Shown: positions 42,797-51,020, counted from the first letter of the stretch. The stretch is 64,000 nucleotides of DNA from Calidifontibacter indicus (GCF_003386865.1 NZ_QTUA01000001.1:434001-498000); one strand, 5' to 3'. Numbers and translations are program-made. Notes: generated by a model from the letters alone, not told the origin.

Positions 42797-43387
42797 TCAG
42801 ATTGCAGCGAGGGCGAGGGGCTCGAGCTCGCGCGCGATGCGGCCCTGACCCTCGCGACCGATCGCGGTGAAGGTCCAGCCGGCGCCCTGGCGCGACACCT
42901 TCGCCATCACCAGCGCGGTGTGCGGGCCCGAACCGGACAGCTGGAAGCGGGCCAGCTCCTGGTCGTTGGCGTTGGAGTCGACGACCCGCACGAAGGCGTT
43001 GTCGATCTCGGTGAAGTTCTCGCCGGAGAAGGAGTTGACGACGAACACGATGTGCTCGACCGAGCCCGACACGGCCGGCAGGTCGACGATGATCGACTCG
43101 TCGTCGCCGTCGCCCGCACCGGTGAGGTTGTCACCGGTGTGCTGCACGGAGCCGTCCTGGCTGCGCAGGCTGCCGAAGTAGACGGTGTCGAGCACACGAC
43201 CGCCACCGATCAGCAGGGCGGACGCGTCGAGGTCGATGTCACGCTGCACCTGCTTGGTGCCACCGAACAGACCCTTCTTGGTGACGATCTTGGTGTCCCA
43301 GCCCAAACCCATGCGGACGCGGGTCAGCTGGCCGCCGTCCTGCTTGGCGAGGTTGACGCTCTGGCCCTTGTTCAGGTTGATGCTCAT
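42797..43387 (-). CDS. TerD-family protein (1)
   Basis: This 196-aa TerD-domain protein contains [13 protein letters not shown] near residue 50, VYFGSLRSQDGSVQHTGDN near 68 and GAGDGDDESIIVDLPAV near 90. The acidic residues in these loops bind Ca2+ in TerD proteins. It ends with a short Ala-rich tail. The ATG at 43387 follows GGGGAG. TerD proteins take part in resistance to tellurite, phage and other stress, probably at the membrane with TerC. First of three paralogues here. Confidence 0.93.
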   Translation of the reverse strand: MSINLNKGQSVNLAKQDGGQLTRVRMGLGWDTKIVTKKGLFGGTKQVQRDIDLDASALLIGGGRVLDTVYFGSLRSQDGSVQHTGDNLTGAGDGDDESIIVDLPAVSGSVEHIVFVVNSFSGENFTEIDNAFVRVVDSNANDQELARFQLSGSGPHTALVMAKVSRQGAGWTFTAIGREGQGRIARELEPLALAAI

Positions 43388-43401
43388 GTGTTCTCCCCTG
43401 C

Positions 43402-44523
43402 TCAGTTGTGACTGTTGGTCGTGACGGTCTGCTCCGGCAACGTGTTGTCTTCCTGGGCTTGTTCCTTCTTGTTGGCCGCGATCGACGACAGCCACGCCGA
43501 GACGATGAACGCGATGCCGATGCCGCCGATGACGAACTCGCCGAGGTGGAACTTGATGGTGAGGATCAGCATGACCGCGAGGGCGCCGATGGCCCAGTGG
43601 GCGCCGTGCTCGAGGTAGCGGTACTCGGCGAGCGTGCCTTCACGCACCAGGTAGATGGTCATCGATCGCACGCAGAGCGCACCGACACCGAGGCCCATCA
43701 TGATGATCAGCGGGTCGGGGGTGATCGCGAAGGCGCCGATGACGCCGTCGAAGCTGAAGGTGGCGTCGAGCACTTCGAGGAACAGGAACATCGAGAAGGC
43801 CGCCTTGCCGGCGAGCTTGATGACCTCGCCGCGGGCGTCGGCCTCTTCGAACTCGTGGTCCTTCTTCTCCTCGCTGGCTTCCATCATCGACGAGAGGCCG
43901 TTGACCGCGAGGTAGAGCACGATGCCGAGCAGGCCGGAGAACAGCACGTTGCTGCGCACCGACACCTCGTCGACGAGGGTTTCGGCGGCCACCAGCAGCA
44001 GGATGCCGGCGATGACGACCGACAGCACGTCGAGCTTGCCGAGCTTCTGCAACGGACGCTCGATCGGCTTCAGCCACAGGATCTCGCGATCCTCGTCGAA
44101 CATGAAGTCGAGGAACAGCAGCAGCAGGAACATGCCACCGAAGGCGGCGATGCTCGGGTGGGCCTCGTTGAGGATGTAGCCGTAAGTGCCCGGGGTGTTC
44201 GGGTCGCCCTTCTCGAGCGCGAGTTGGAGTGCCTCGACCGGGTTGATGCTGCCGGAGAGACACACGATGACGAACGGGAAGACCAACCGCATACCGAAGA
44301 CGGCGATCAGCACGCCGATGGTGAGGAAGATCTTCTGCCAGAACTCGTTCAATCGGACGAGGTACTTGGCGTTGACCGCGGCGTTGTCGAACGAGAAGAC
44401 GATCTCGACGAGGATCAGGATCGCGGTGAGGACGACGGCGGCCATGCCGTCGTAGAAGAAGGCGACAACCAGGACGATCGCGGCGACGATCAGGTCTGGT
44501 GTGAAGTGGCGAAGGGCTTTCAT
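43402..44523 (-). CDS. DUF475 / TerC-like membrane protein
   Basis: This 373-aa polytopic membrane protein has about nine helices. Diagnostic blocks are VEIVFSFDNAAVNAKYLV near residue 38, GVLIAVFGMRLVFPFVIV near 70, EVLDATFSFDGVIGAFAIT near 258 and YLEHGAHWAIGALAV near 315. The paired SFDN/SFDG acidic motifs within helices are the TerC/DUF475 hallmark and may bind a metal ion. It lies between two TerD genes, its usual company. ATG at 44523 begins MKALRHF. Confidence 0.88.
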   Translation of the reverse strand: MKALRHFTPDLIVAAIVLVVAFFYDGMAAVVLTAILILVEIVFSFDNAAVNAKYLVRLNEFWQKIFLTIGVLIAVFGMRLVFPFVIVCLSGSINPVEALQLALEKGDPNTPGTYGYILNEAHPSIAAFGGMFLLLLFLDFMFDEDREILWLKPIERPLQKLGKLDVLSVVIAGILLLVAAETLVDEVSVRSNVLFSGLLGIVLYLAVNGLSSMMEASEEKKDHEFEEADARGEVIKLAGKAAFSMFLFLEVLDATFSFDGVIGAFAITPDPLIIMMGLGVGALCVRSMTIYLVREGTLAEYRYLEHGAHWAIGALAVMLILTIKFHLGEFVIGGIGIAFIVSAWLSSIAANKKEQAQEDNTLPEQTVTTNSHN

Positions 44524-44566
44524 TTCAGCTTTCGTGACGGTTTCGGGGTGTGCGTTTGTCGCACGG

Positions 44567-44597
44567 CACAGCCGCCCCGGGTGTCGGGGCGGCTGTG
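44567..44597 (-). terminator. 12-bp GC hairpin after terD-2
   Basis: 44567-44578 pairs perfectly with 44586-44597 around a 7-base loop. It lies 20 bases beyond the terD-2 stop and 43 bases before the DUF475 ATG. No T-run follows, so it may attenuate rather than fully stop transcription. Confidence 0.6.
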
Positions 44598-44617
44598 TTG
44601 AGGCGGGGTTGGACCAC

Positions 44618-45205
44618 TCAGCCCACGGACAGGCCGAAGTCGTTGATGACCCCGCCCAGACCGTTGGAGTAGCCCTGCGCGATGGCGCGGAACTTCCACT
44701 CGCCACCGTTGCGGTAGAGCTCGCCGAAGATCAGCGCGGTCTCGGTGGAGGCGTCCTCACCGAGGTCGAAGCGGACGCCCTTGTCGTTGTTGGTCGGGTC
44801 GTCGGCGTCGAACACGCGGATGTAGGCGTCGGCGACCTGGCCGAAGTTCTGGCCGCGCTGGTCGGCCTGGTCGATCGAGGCGACGACCACGATCTTGGCG
44901 ACGTCGGGCGAGACACGGGACAGGTCGACGACGATCTGCTCGTCGTCGCCGTCGCCCTCACCGGTGCGGTTGTCACCCTGGTGAACAACCGAGCCGTTGT
45001 CGCCGGTGAGGTTGTTGTAGAAGATGAAGTCGGCGTCGGAGCGGACCTTGCCGTTCTCGCCGCACAGCAGGGCCGACGCATCGAGGTCGAACTGCGCACC
45101 GTCGGTGGTGCGCGGGTTCCATCCGAGACCGATGATCGCGGTGGTCATGCCGGGTGCCGCCTTGGCGAGCGAGACGTTGCCACCCTTGCTGAGGCTGACT
45201 GCCAT
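44618..45205 (-). CDS. TerD-family protein (2)
   Basis: This 195-aa protein is a canonical Ter[16 protein letters not shown] start, GLGWNPRT near 27, [13 protein letters not shown] near 38, [18 protein letters not shown] near 62 and [16 protein letters not shown] near 83. Ca2+-binding acidic loops are intact. GGAAGGAAAG precedes the ATG at 45205. It is more typical than the third TerD protein of this cluster. It probably works with the adjacent DUF475 membrane protein. Confidence 0.94.
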   Translation of the reverse strand: MAVSLSKGGNVSLAKAAPGMTTAIIGLGWNPRTTDGAQFDLDASALLCGENGKVRSDADFIFYNNLTGDNGSVVHQGDNRTGEGDGDDEQIVVDLSRVSPDVAKIVVVASIDQADQRGQNFGQVADAYIRVFDADDPTNNDKGVRFDLGEDASTETALIFGELYRNGGEWKFRAIAQGYSNGLGGVINDFGLSVG

Positions 45206-45273
45206 GTGTCTTTCCTTCCTTCCGGGCCGCGGTGGGCCCGTTCCCTGTGTGTCGTTCTGGTTCAGAACAATGT

Positions 45274-46269
45274 CTAGAACAATGGCGTGAACGGGTCGCG
45301 CCAGGTCATCTGGTCGTAGCCGTAGACGCCGGCCACCTGTTGCAACGTTCCACTGAACGGGTCGTGTTCCGCTCGCAGCACGATTCTTCCTTCGACGACG
45401 TACCCGGTCACCAGTGCTTTCGCGCCGTAGGTGGCCGAGGTGTCGAGCACCACTTCCATCCGTGACCCGCCGTACGTCGTCAACACCAGCGTGCCACCCG
45501 GCATCGACCGGTTGCCGGTCTGCGGAAGCCCGATCACGAAGAATCGCGCGATCTGCTTCACCGCGCGCAGGTTGATGCTCACCCCCTGCGGGGTCGACCG
45601 GAAGATCGGACTGCGCGGGTCGGGCCCCTGCGGGTGCAGCCCGGGCAGCACGATCGACTCCAACTGGTCGGAGGTCTCGAAGGCACATCCGAGCAGCAGT
45701 TGGTTCGGCGCGGGGGTGAATGCCTGGATCTCCAGGCCACCCGCGCTCGATTGCATGCGGGTCAGGTGCACGACCGGGTCGTCGACGGTGAGGATGCGGC
45801 GTTCACCCTCCTCGATCGTGGGCAGCCCGAGGTCGTGGTTGGTGAGCGGCATGAATCTCCCGGTGCTCGGGGCGGGCGATGCGGACGGTGTCGGCGAGCT
45901 GAGGTCGAGCAGGTCGGCCGTGCCGCTGGTGGCCGGAGCGATCGGAGCGGACGGAGTCAGCGAACTCAGGTCGAGCGGGTGCCCTCCCCCGCCCGTCGAT
46001 GGGCTCGGAGCAGGCGACGCGGACGGCGTCGGCGAGCTGAGATCGAGCGGGTCCCCGGCTCCGCCCGCCGCGCTGGTCCCGCCGGGCGAGCGCAGCGCGC
46101 CCGGGTCGAACCCACCGGAGGGTTCACGACCGGGCCGCACCGACCGTCCGGACAGGAAGTCGCTGACCGCAGAGTTGGTGGACGTGGCCGGCGCCGAAGG
46201 CGCTGCCGGGCCCGGAGCGGGCGCAACCGGCGTCCGCCGCCTGGCGCGCAGGAAACCGAACTCGGTCAC
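45274..46269 (-). CDS. low-complexity Ter-cluster protein, possible divergent TerA-like protein
   Basis: This 331-aa protein has a disordered first half, rich in Pro/Ser/Ala and carrying three copies of a LDLSS-x-TPSA motif (residues about 75-135). A folded second half follows: [44 protein letters not shown] and [13 protein letters not shown]. The strand pattern and the ending (YxYDxMxWxDPF) loosely recall the TerD fold of TerA, but I do not recognise it firmly. Start GTG overlaps the terD-3 stop (GTGA), so it belongs to the Ter operon. Confidence 0.6.
   Translation of the reverse strand: MTEFGFLRARRRTPVAPAPGPAAPSAPATSTNSAVSDFLSGRSVRPGREPSGGFDPGALRSPGGTSAAGGAGDPLDLSSPTPSASPAPSPSTGGGGHPLDLSSLTPSAPIAPATSGTADLLDLSSPTPSASPAPSTGRFMPLTNHDLGLPTIEEGERRILTVDDPVVHLTRMQSSAGGLEIQAFTPAPNQLLLGCAFETSDQLESIVLPGLHPQGPDPRSPIFRSTPQGVSINLRAVKQIARFFVIGLPQTGNRSMPGGTLVLTTYGGSRMEVVLDTSATYGAKALVTGYVVEGRIVLRAEHDPFSGTLQQVAGVYGYDQMTWRDPFTPLF
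45865..46055. repeat. three imperfect repeats coding LDLSS-TPSA in the Ter-cluster protein
   Basis: Units near 45865-45920, 45940-45985 and 46005-46055 share GGCGAGCTGAGRTCGAGC-like cores. Each codes for an acidic LDLSS plus Pro/Ser/Ala segment. They lie in the disordered half of the protein and vary in spacing. Confidence 0.65.
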
Positions 46270-46829
46270 AGACTCACTCCGAAGTCGCGCGCGACTCCCT
46301 TGAGACCGTCGGAGTAGCCGGCCCCGAGCACTCGCAGCTTCCATTCGCCGGAGTGGCGGTACAGCTCGATGAGCGAGAGCGCGGTTTCGCCGCCGAGTCC
46401 GGGCACGAGGTCGTCGGTGCTGACCAGGGAGTTGCCGGAGTCGAGGTCGAGCACCCGCACCACCAGTCGTTTGAGCTGACCAAGCGTGCGACGTCCGCCG
46501 CCGCCCTCGTTGACGTAGAGCACGAACACGATGCGTTGGACGTCGTCGGGCACCCCGGCGAGGTCGACCTCGACCTGCTCGTCGTCGCCGCCCATCGCCT
46601 GCTCGACCTGCCCGGTCGACAGGTCGGCGGACACCATCTGATTGAAGTGGACGACGTGGCGCTGGCTGATGGCCTTGCGGTCGCTGCCGCACAACACGGT
46701 GAGCAGGGTGAGGCTGTCGTGCAGGAATCGTTCGGCGCCGGCGTCCCAGTCGACGCCGACGACGACCCCTTTCAGGCCAGGGACTTCACGGGTGAGGGCA
46801 ACATTGGCCCCCTTCGCCATCGGACTCAC
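46266..46829 (-). CDS. TerD-family protein (3), divergent
   Basis: This 187-aa TerD-like protein reads MAKGANVALTREVPGLKG, DSLTLLTVLCGSD, FNQMVSADLSTG, GGDDEQVEVDLAGVPDDVQRIVFVLYV and ETALSLIELYRHSGEWKLRVL. The central DLDASALL is replaced by SLTLLTVL, so one Ca2+ ligand set is altered. GDDEQ is kept. Starts at GTG 46838, GTG 46829 and ATG 46820 are all in frame. GTG 46829 is preferred as it sits behind GGGTGG, but it is uncertain. Confidence 0.88.
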   Translation of the reverse strand: MSPMAKGANVALTREVPGLKGVVVGVDWDAGAERFLHDSLTLLTVLCGSDRKAISQRHVVHFNQMVSADLSTGQVEQAMGGDDEQVEVDLAGVPDDVQRIVFVLYVNEGGGGRRTLGQLKRLVVRVLDLDSGNSLVSTDDLVPGLGGETALSLIELYRHSGEWKLRVLGAGYSDGLKGVARDFGVSL

Positions 46830-46839
46830 GCCACCCACC

Positions 46840-47271
46840 CTATTCCGGAGCGTCGCCCCCTGGTTCGGCGCGGACGACCGTGCGGACGTCGAGTTCTGGG
46901 ATCCCTACGAAGTCGGCCGGGTTCGCGGTATAGAGGGGAAGCCGGTTCGCGATCGCGGTTGCCGCGATGAGGGCGTCATACGCTCCCGCCGCAGGCTTGC
47001 GACCGGCACTACGCAGTGCCGCCGCGACCCGCCCGAAGGCACGTGCGGACGCTGCATCGAACGGAAGCGGGTCAAAGTCGGCTTCGGCCTGCTGCAGATG
47101 GGCCTGGCGCGCAGACCGCTCCGACTCGTTACGAGCGACGAGCGGCCCCACCGATAGTTCGGCGAGCGTCACAGCACTGATCAACGGCTCGTCGGGAAGG
47201 GACTCGATCAGCAACTCGCCGAGGTCAATCACCGCGGACGTGTCGAGCAGTCCGCGACTCGCTCCGCTCAA
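46840..47271 (-). CDS. VapC-type PIN-domain toxin
   Basis: This 143-aa PIN-domain ribonuclease has the acidic site GLLDTSAVIDLGE near residue 10, a glutamate in VTLAELSVG near 38, YDALIAATAI near 98 and a final Asp in TANPADF near 117. VapC toxins cut tRNA or rRNA and are held by their antitoxin. ATG overlaps the antitoxin stop (ATGA). It is inserted between terD-3 and the XpaC/TelA genes. Confidence 0.9.
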   Translation of the reverse strand: MSGASRGLLDTSAVIDLGELLIESLPDEPLISAVTLAELSVGPLVARNESERSARQAHLQQAEADFDPLPFDAASARAFGRVAAALRSAGRKPAAGAYDALIAATAIANRLPLYTANPADFVGIPELDVRTVVRAEPGGDAPE

Positions 47272-47504
47272 AGGCTCGGGTCCAGTACGTCGTCGATGTC
47301 GGCCCGCAACTGTTCGCTGTCGACCTTCGGCAGCGACTTGCGACGCTCGATCAACTGCGCGCGACCGAGTGCCGTCTTCGGCAGTGGCGCCAGGGAGGCG
47401 ACCGGTTCGCCGTCTTTGGTCACGGTGAGAGATTCACCGTGGGCCACCCTCGCCAACACTTCGGCACTGTTGTTGCGCAAATCGCGCACGGTCACCCTCC
47501 CCAT
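47268..47504 (-). CDS. Phd/YefM-type antitoxin of the VapC toxin
   Basis: This 78-aa antitoxin has the N-terminal DNA-binding part RVTVRDLRNNSAEVLARVAHGESLTVTKDG, spanning about residues 3-32 (typical Phd/YefM: RNN, GE, TxxG). Its acidic C-terminal helix (LRADIDDVLDP) would cover the toxin. The palindrome at 47515-47528 is its probable operator. Confidence 0.88.
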   Translation of the reverse strand: MGRVTVRDLRNNSAEVLARVAHGESLTVTKDGEPVASLAPLPKTALGRAQLIERRKSLPKVDSEQLRADIDDVLDPSL

Positions 47505-47514
47505 ACATCGAGGG

Positions 47515-47528
47515 TATCACCGGTGATA
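47515..47528. promoter_or_regulatory. perfect 14-bp palindrome, operator of the VapBC pair
   Basis: TATCACCGGTGATA lies 11-24 bases upstream of the antitoxin ATG, where antitoxin-toxin complexes usually bind to repress their own promoter. TATCAC and GATACC inside it may also serve as promoter elements. Confidence 0.6.
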
Positions 47529-47641
47529 CAGGGGTGGCCGGCCAGAAATGCACGGAGGTCGGTGGTGCCGCGCGCCGACGAGATGACCACCGTGGTGAAT
47601 CGGCTCGAGCGGGCGCGAGGTCAGATCGGGGATCCAGCCGA

Positions 47642-47717
47642 AAAGTGGTCGCTACAGCAACCACATTCACCTACTACACCCGTAGTAAGGGAAAGTGGTT
47701 GCTATAGCGACCACTTT
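47642..47717. repeat. multi-hairpin repeat element A (terminator-like) after the xpaC-like gene
   Basis: Arms 47642-47664 and 47695-47717 pair over 23 bases with one mismatch. Each arm is itself nearly palindromic around GCTATAGC or GCTACAGC. Between them CTACTAC-ACCC-GTAGTA forms a further hairpin. The element starts six bases beyond the stop of the xpaC-like gene, so termination is likely. A related copy lies at 59044-59090. Confidence 0.8.
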
Positions 47718-47723
47718 CGGTGT

Positions 47724-48293
47724 TCACAGCGCGAGGTCGGTGCCGCCGAACTTCGACTCCAGGAAGCGCCCCTGCACCTGCAGCGCCTGCACGTCGCGCT
47801 GACGGCTGGCTTCGGCGAGTTCCTCGACCGAACCCCGGAGCGCGGTGAGTTGCTCGACCAACTGGTCGTCGGCGTCGGCACCGCCCCCGGCGCGCACCGC
47901 ACCGACGTACGTGCGAATGGTGCCCGGCAGATAGTCGGTGAGCACACCGAAGATCGCGACCCGCACCGAGATGTCGAGCAGGTTCGCCTCCGGCGAGGTC
48001 AACACCCGGCGGACGGTGTCGGTGACCGACCGCGCCAACACCACACCCAGCGCGGGCAGGTGCGCCGCGCTCTGGTTGATCTCCAGCACCAGCGACTGGT
48101 TGTGCCGCAGCAGGGATGCGACGTCGTCGCCCTCGGGCTTGGGCGGTGCAGCAGCCGGTCGCGCCCCGGGACCGCTGTGCCCGCGCTGGGCCTGGGTCCG
48201 AGCGCGGTCGGAGGCAACCGATCCGCGCGCGGCCTGACCGCCCGGGCCCGGGTCGTTCGACCCGGGCTCGAACAGTCGTGACAACAAACCCAA
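47724..48293 (-). CDS. XpaC-like partner of TelA, unknown function
   Basis: This 189-aa protein has a disordered Gly/Pro-rich start (residues 1-55) and a helical rest with LLRHNQSLVLEINQSAAHLPALG, RVLTSPEANLLDISVRVAIFGVLTDYLPGTIRTY and a coiled-coil-like end. It lies 12 bases after telA. Gene pairs of TelA with an XpaC-like helical protein are common in Gram-positives, and the LPGTIRTY stretch fits that family as I recall it. No catalytic residues are evident. Confidence 0.6.
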   Translation of the reverse strand: MGLLSRLFEPGSNDPGPGGQAARGSVASDRARTQAQRGHSGPGARPAAAPPKPEGDDVASLLRHNQSLVLEINQSAAHLPALGVVLARSVTDTVRRVLTSPEANLLDISVRVAIFGVLTDYLPGTIRTYVGAVRAGGGADADDQLVEQLTALRGSVEELAEASRQRDVQALQVQGRFLESKFGGTDLAL

Positions 48294-48305
48294 AGCGGTG
48301 ACGCC

Positions 48306-49655
48306 TTACTGGTTCGGGTACTGGTTCGGCGGCTGCTGGCCCGGGTAGGGCGGCTGCTCGCCCTGGCGCGGACTCTGCGGCGGCACCGAGCCCGGGATAC
48401 CGGGGCGCTCCTGCGGCGGCTGGAACTGTGCCGACGTGGTGGCGTCGATGCCGGAGTTGCGCAGCGACCGCTCCAGGTAGGGCTTGGCGCGCTGCACCTG
48501 CCCCTCGAGCGCCTGCACCGTCTGGGCCATGTTCTGGGTCGCCTGCGAGCGGAAGGTGTCGATGGCGTCCATCGTCTGGAAGACGTTGTCGAAGGCACGC
48601 TGCAGCTTGTCGATCTCGATGGTGCTGGAGGCCGCCTGCTGGTGGATCTCGGCGCCCTGCGTCTTCAACTGCTCGCTGGTCTTCTCGATGAGGCTCGAGG
48701 TGGTGGAGTTGAGCGCGGTGATCTGGTCGAGCACGATCTTCTGCTGCGACAGCGCCTGGCTGACGATGACGGCGGTGCGCAGCGCGGCGACCGTGGTGGT
48801 CTGCGCGCGGTCGACACCGCGGATCAGCTCGACGTTGTTCTTACGCACCAGGTCGAGGGCCAGGTAGCCCTGAACGGCGACCGCCATCTGGGTCATGATG
48901 TCCTGCCGACGCTGACGCACCGCGAACAGCACGTCGGACTTCATGATCTGGGCATCTTCGGTGCGGCCCTCGGCCTCGAGAGCGGCGATCTTGCCTTCGA
49001 CGGCCTTGTCGAGCGCGGTGGCGAGCTGGTTGTACTCGCCCAGCTTCTGCATCGCGTTCCACATGTTCGTGCGCTCGACGTCGATCGACGCGTTGTCCTT
49101 GCGCAGTTCGTCCTGACCGCCGGCGAGCGACCGGATGATCGCGTCGAGGTGGGTCTGGGCCGACTGGTACTTCATGAAGTAGTTCTCGATCTTGTTGCCG
49201 CCCGGCATCCACTTCAGTAGCTTCTTGGCGCCCTTGAGGTCGGCGCGGTTGGGGTCGAGATCGGTGATCGTGCGGCGCAGGTCGACCAGCGTGCCCGACA
49301 CCTTCGACTGCGCGGAGTCCTTGCCACCCTGGGCGGCCGGACGCTGCAGCATCCGGTTGGACACCTCGGACGACTTGCGGATCTCGCTGTCACCCATCAG
49401 CACGATGGAGTTGACCTTCTCGGTGAACGCGGGCGACTTCATGTCCATCGAGGTGAGGTCCTCGACGTACGCCTGCGCCTTCTTGTCGAGTTCGGTCTGC
49501 GCCTCCGTCGACACCGGGACGGCCTGCACCGCCTGGGTCTCCTCCACCACGGCCACCGCGGCGGGTGCCTCCAGGACAAGACCGCCGGCGGGCGGTGCGC
49601 TCGTTGCGGTCTGGGTGGGCTTGGTCGGCTGGCCGCCGAGGTCAAGGTCGGACAT
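48306..49655 (-). CDS. telA: toxic anion resistance protein TelA
   Basis: This 449-aa protein is a TelA/KlaA family member. Residues about 55-385 are long helices: KAQAYVEDLTSMDMKSPAF, VSNRMLQRPA, KLLKWMPGGNKIENYFMKYQSAQTHLDAIIRSL, and QDIMTQMAVAVQGYLALDLVRKNN. These are typical family blocks. Both ends are low-complexity, and the C-terminal 55 residues are Pro/Gln/Gly-rich. It confers tellurite or antibiotic tolerance elsewhere; its mechanism is unknown. ATG at 49655 follows GGAGAGG. Confidence 0.92.
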   Translation of the reverse strand: MSDLDLGGQPTKPTQTATSAPPAGGLVLEAPAAVAVVEETQAVQAVPVSTEAQTELDKKAQAYVEDLTSMDMKSPAFTEKVNSIVLMGDSEIRKSSEVSNRMLQRPAAQGGKDSAQSKVSGTLVDLRRTITDLDPNRADLKGAKKLLKWMPGGNKIENYFMKYQSAQTHLDAIIRSLAGGQDELRKDNASIDVERTNMWNAMQKLGEYNQLATALDKAVEGKIAALEAEGRTEDAQIMKSDVLFAVRQRRQDIMTQMAVAVQGYLALDLVRKNNVELIRGVDRAQTTTVAALRTAVIVSQALSQQKIVLDQITALNSTTSSLIEKTSEQLKTQGAEIHQQAASSTIEIDKLQRAFDNVFQTMDAIDTFRSQATQNMAQTVQALEGQVQRAKPYLERSLRNSGIDATTSAQFQPPQERPGIPGSVPPQSPRQGEQPPYPGQQPPNQYPNQ

Positions 49656-50017
49656 GTTGTGCCTCTCCGTTTCGCATTGCGACAGGGGCTTCCCCACTGC
49701 CCGTCACTCTAGGCGCAACGACGTCGTGTGGCGGTTGGTGCCCTCAGTCAGGTTGGACTTCGAGTGGCCGAACCTCAGTAGCCCCCGGCGTCAGCTCATG
49801 GGCCTCGTGCGGCGACGTCAACTTCTGAGTTGTCCTTCGTGAACGGACCGAGCGGGTACGACCTTCCCATAGGTTCGCTTGGGAGAGGTGGTCGCTGCAG
49901 TGCGCGATCAACCTTGTTCGGCGTGAACGACATCTCTCAAACTCAGAACGATGCGGCGTCGAACCTGGGGCGCTTCAGGGACCGGCGGAGCGACATTGAG
50001 GCTTCTCCTTTTGCTGG
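49656..50017. other. non-coding stretch between telA and the MFS gene stump
   Basis: About 360 bases carry no supported gene. A plus-strand frame starting with TTG at 49830 lacks a ribosome site and has an unnatural Arg-rich composition. A very short ATG frame behind AAGGAG (near 49999) codes 17 residues only. The telA promoter must lie in the left part, but no convincing boxes were found. Confidence 0.5.
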
Positions 50018-50167
50018 TCAGGTGGTGCTTCGAGCGGGTGTGGTCAGGGTGCGGATGGCTCGGGTGAGCATGGACGTGACCTGGCTACCGGCACTACTGA
50101 TCGACTGCGCCGCCCAGTACCACCGGAAGGTGGGGCGGGAAAGCAGAAGGCGCAGACTCGGATCCAT
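50018..50167 (-). pseudogene. 5' stump of an MFS transporter gene
   Basis: The frame reads MDPSLRLLLSRPTFRWYW, then AAQSISSAGSQVTSM, then leaves the family and stops after 49 codons. The part LL-x-RPTFRWYWAAQSISSAGSQVT is the classic start of MFS_3 (EntS-like) exporters: cytoplasmic arm, first helix and GSQVT turn. About 35 codons remain of an expected 400. It is divergent from the CGNR regulator at 50266, a common regulator-exporter layout, so a deletion seems to have removed the transporter body. Confidence 0.7.
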
Positions 50168-50178
50168 AACGAACCAAT

Positions 50179-50256
50179 CTCACAGGTGACTAGGCATTTA
50201 CGTGTGAGAGTAGATCCCATGTTTACCTCACGTGCAACACTTGGGTCACTTGTGAG
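50179..50256. promoter_or_regulatory. paired 12-bp inverted half-sites between the MFS stump and the CGNR regulator
   Basis: CTCACAGGTGAC (50179-50190) and GTCACTTGTGAG (50245-50256) match as inverted copies at 11 of 12 positions. Their midpoint (about 50217) is also the midpoint between the two divergent start codons. Two TTTAC boxes lie between them. This symmetric design suggests binding by the CGNR regulator to control both genes. Confidence 0.5.
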
Positions 50257-50265
50257 GAGGTGTTC

Positions 50266-50865
50266 ATGGCGAAGTTCAGCCACATCTCTGGGGACCGGAT
50301 GCTCGACTTGATCAACACGGTTGAGTGGAGACTCGGAGGACCCCAGCGGGAGGAAGACCTCACCTCGTACAGCCTGATGCTGACCTGGTGCCAAGAGTCG
50401 GGCGTCATCGACGCGTCGGAGCAGAAACTGCTGCTCGCCCTGGCCGAGAAGAACCCCCACAGTGCGGCCAACGAGCTCGACAAAGTGATCACCCTGCGTG
50501 AGAACACCTACGAAGCCCTGTTCCACGGTGACGCTGCGGCCGCGGCCGCCCTTACGGCCGCCTACCGCAAGGCAATCGCGGCTGCCACCCTCGTGCGAGG
50601 CGAGAACGGCACGAGCTGGTCCTGGGAAGACCAGACGACGGCCCTAGACCTGCCCCGCCACCGCATCACGCGAGGCCTCATCGAACTCCTCAAGCGCGAC
50701 GATCTCGACCGCCTGGACCAGTGCGAAGACGCCACCTGCGGCTGGGTCTATCTCGACACCTCACCCCGCCGTAACCGGCGCTGGTGCGTCACCCGCGACT
50801 GCGGCGACCGCAACCGCTCCCGCGCCTACTACGCCCGCCAGCAAGCGCGAAAGCAGGCCACTTAG
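50266..50865 (+). CDS. CGNR zinc-finger (ABATE-domain) transcriptional regulator
   Basis: This 199-aa protein begins with the ABATE-type ligand domain: DRMLDLINTVEWRLG near residue 9, then LTSYSLMLTWCQESGVID near 32. It ends with a CGNR zinc ribbon, CEDATCGWVYLDTSPRRNRRWC near 148-170 followed by RDCGDRNRSRAYYAR. The fingerprint CGNR is CGDR here, an Asn-to-Asp change; the four cysteines are kept. ATG at 50266 has AGGAGG six bases upstream. It probably regulated the divergent MFS exporter, now deleted. Confidence 0.85.
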   Translation: MAKFSHISGDRMLDLINTVEWRLGGPQREEDLTSYSLMLTWCQESGVIDASEQKLLLALAEKNPHSAANELDKVITLRENTYEALFHGDAAAAAALTAAYRKAIAAATLVRGENGTSWSWEDQTTALDLPRHRITRGLIELLKRDDLDRLDQCEDATCGWVYLDTSPRRNRRWCVTRDCGDRNRSRAYYARQQARKQAT

Positions 50866-51020
50866 CCGGCGAGCCAGTAGCAACCCCCGCGCCAAGAGGC
50901 ACACTGCGTTCGACCGGCAAGAACGCGGAGCCGGTATCGGCGTGCCGGCGGTGCTTCGGCGCGGAGTGTCAGCACCCCGTCGTATGGTCACCCCGTGATG
51001 TGGATGAGCGGTTTGGCCCG

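Noticed and set aside
49830-50189. 119-codon plus-strand frame starting with TTG
   Set aside because: No Shine-Dalgarno motif, unusual composition, and the opposite strand holds a clear MFS N-terminus.
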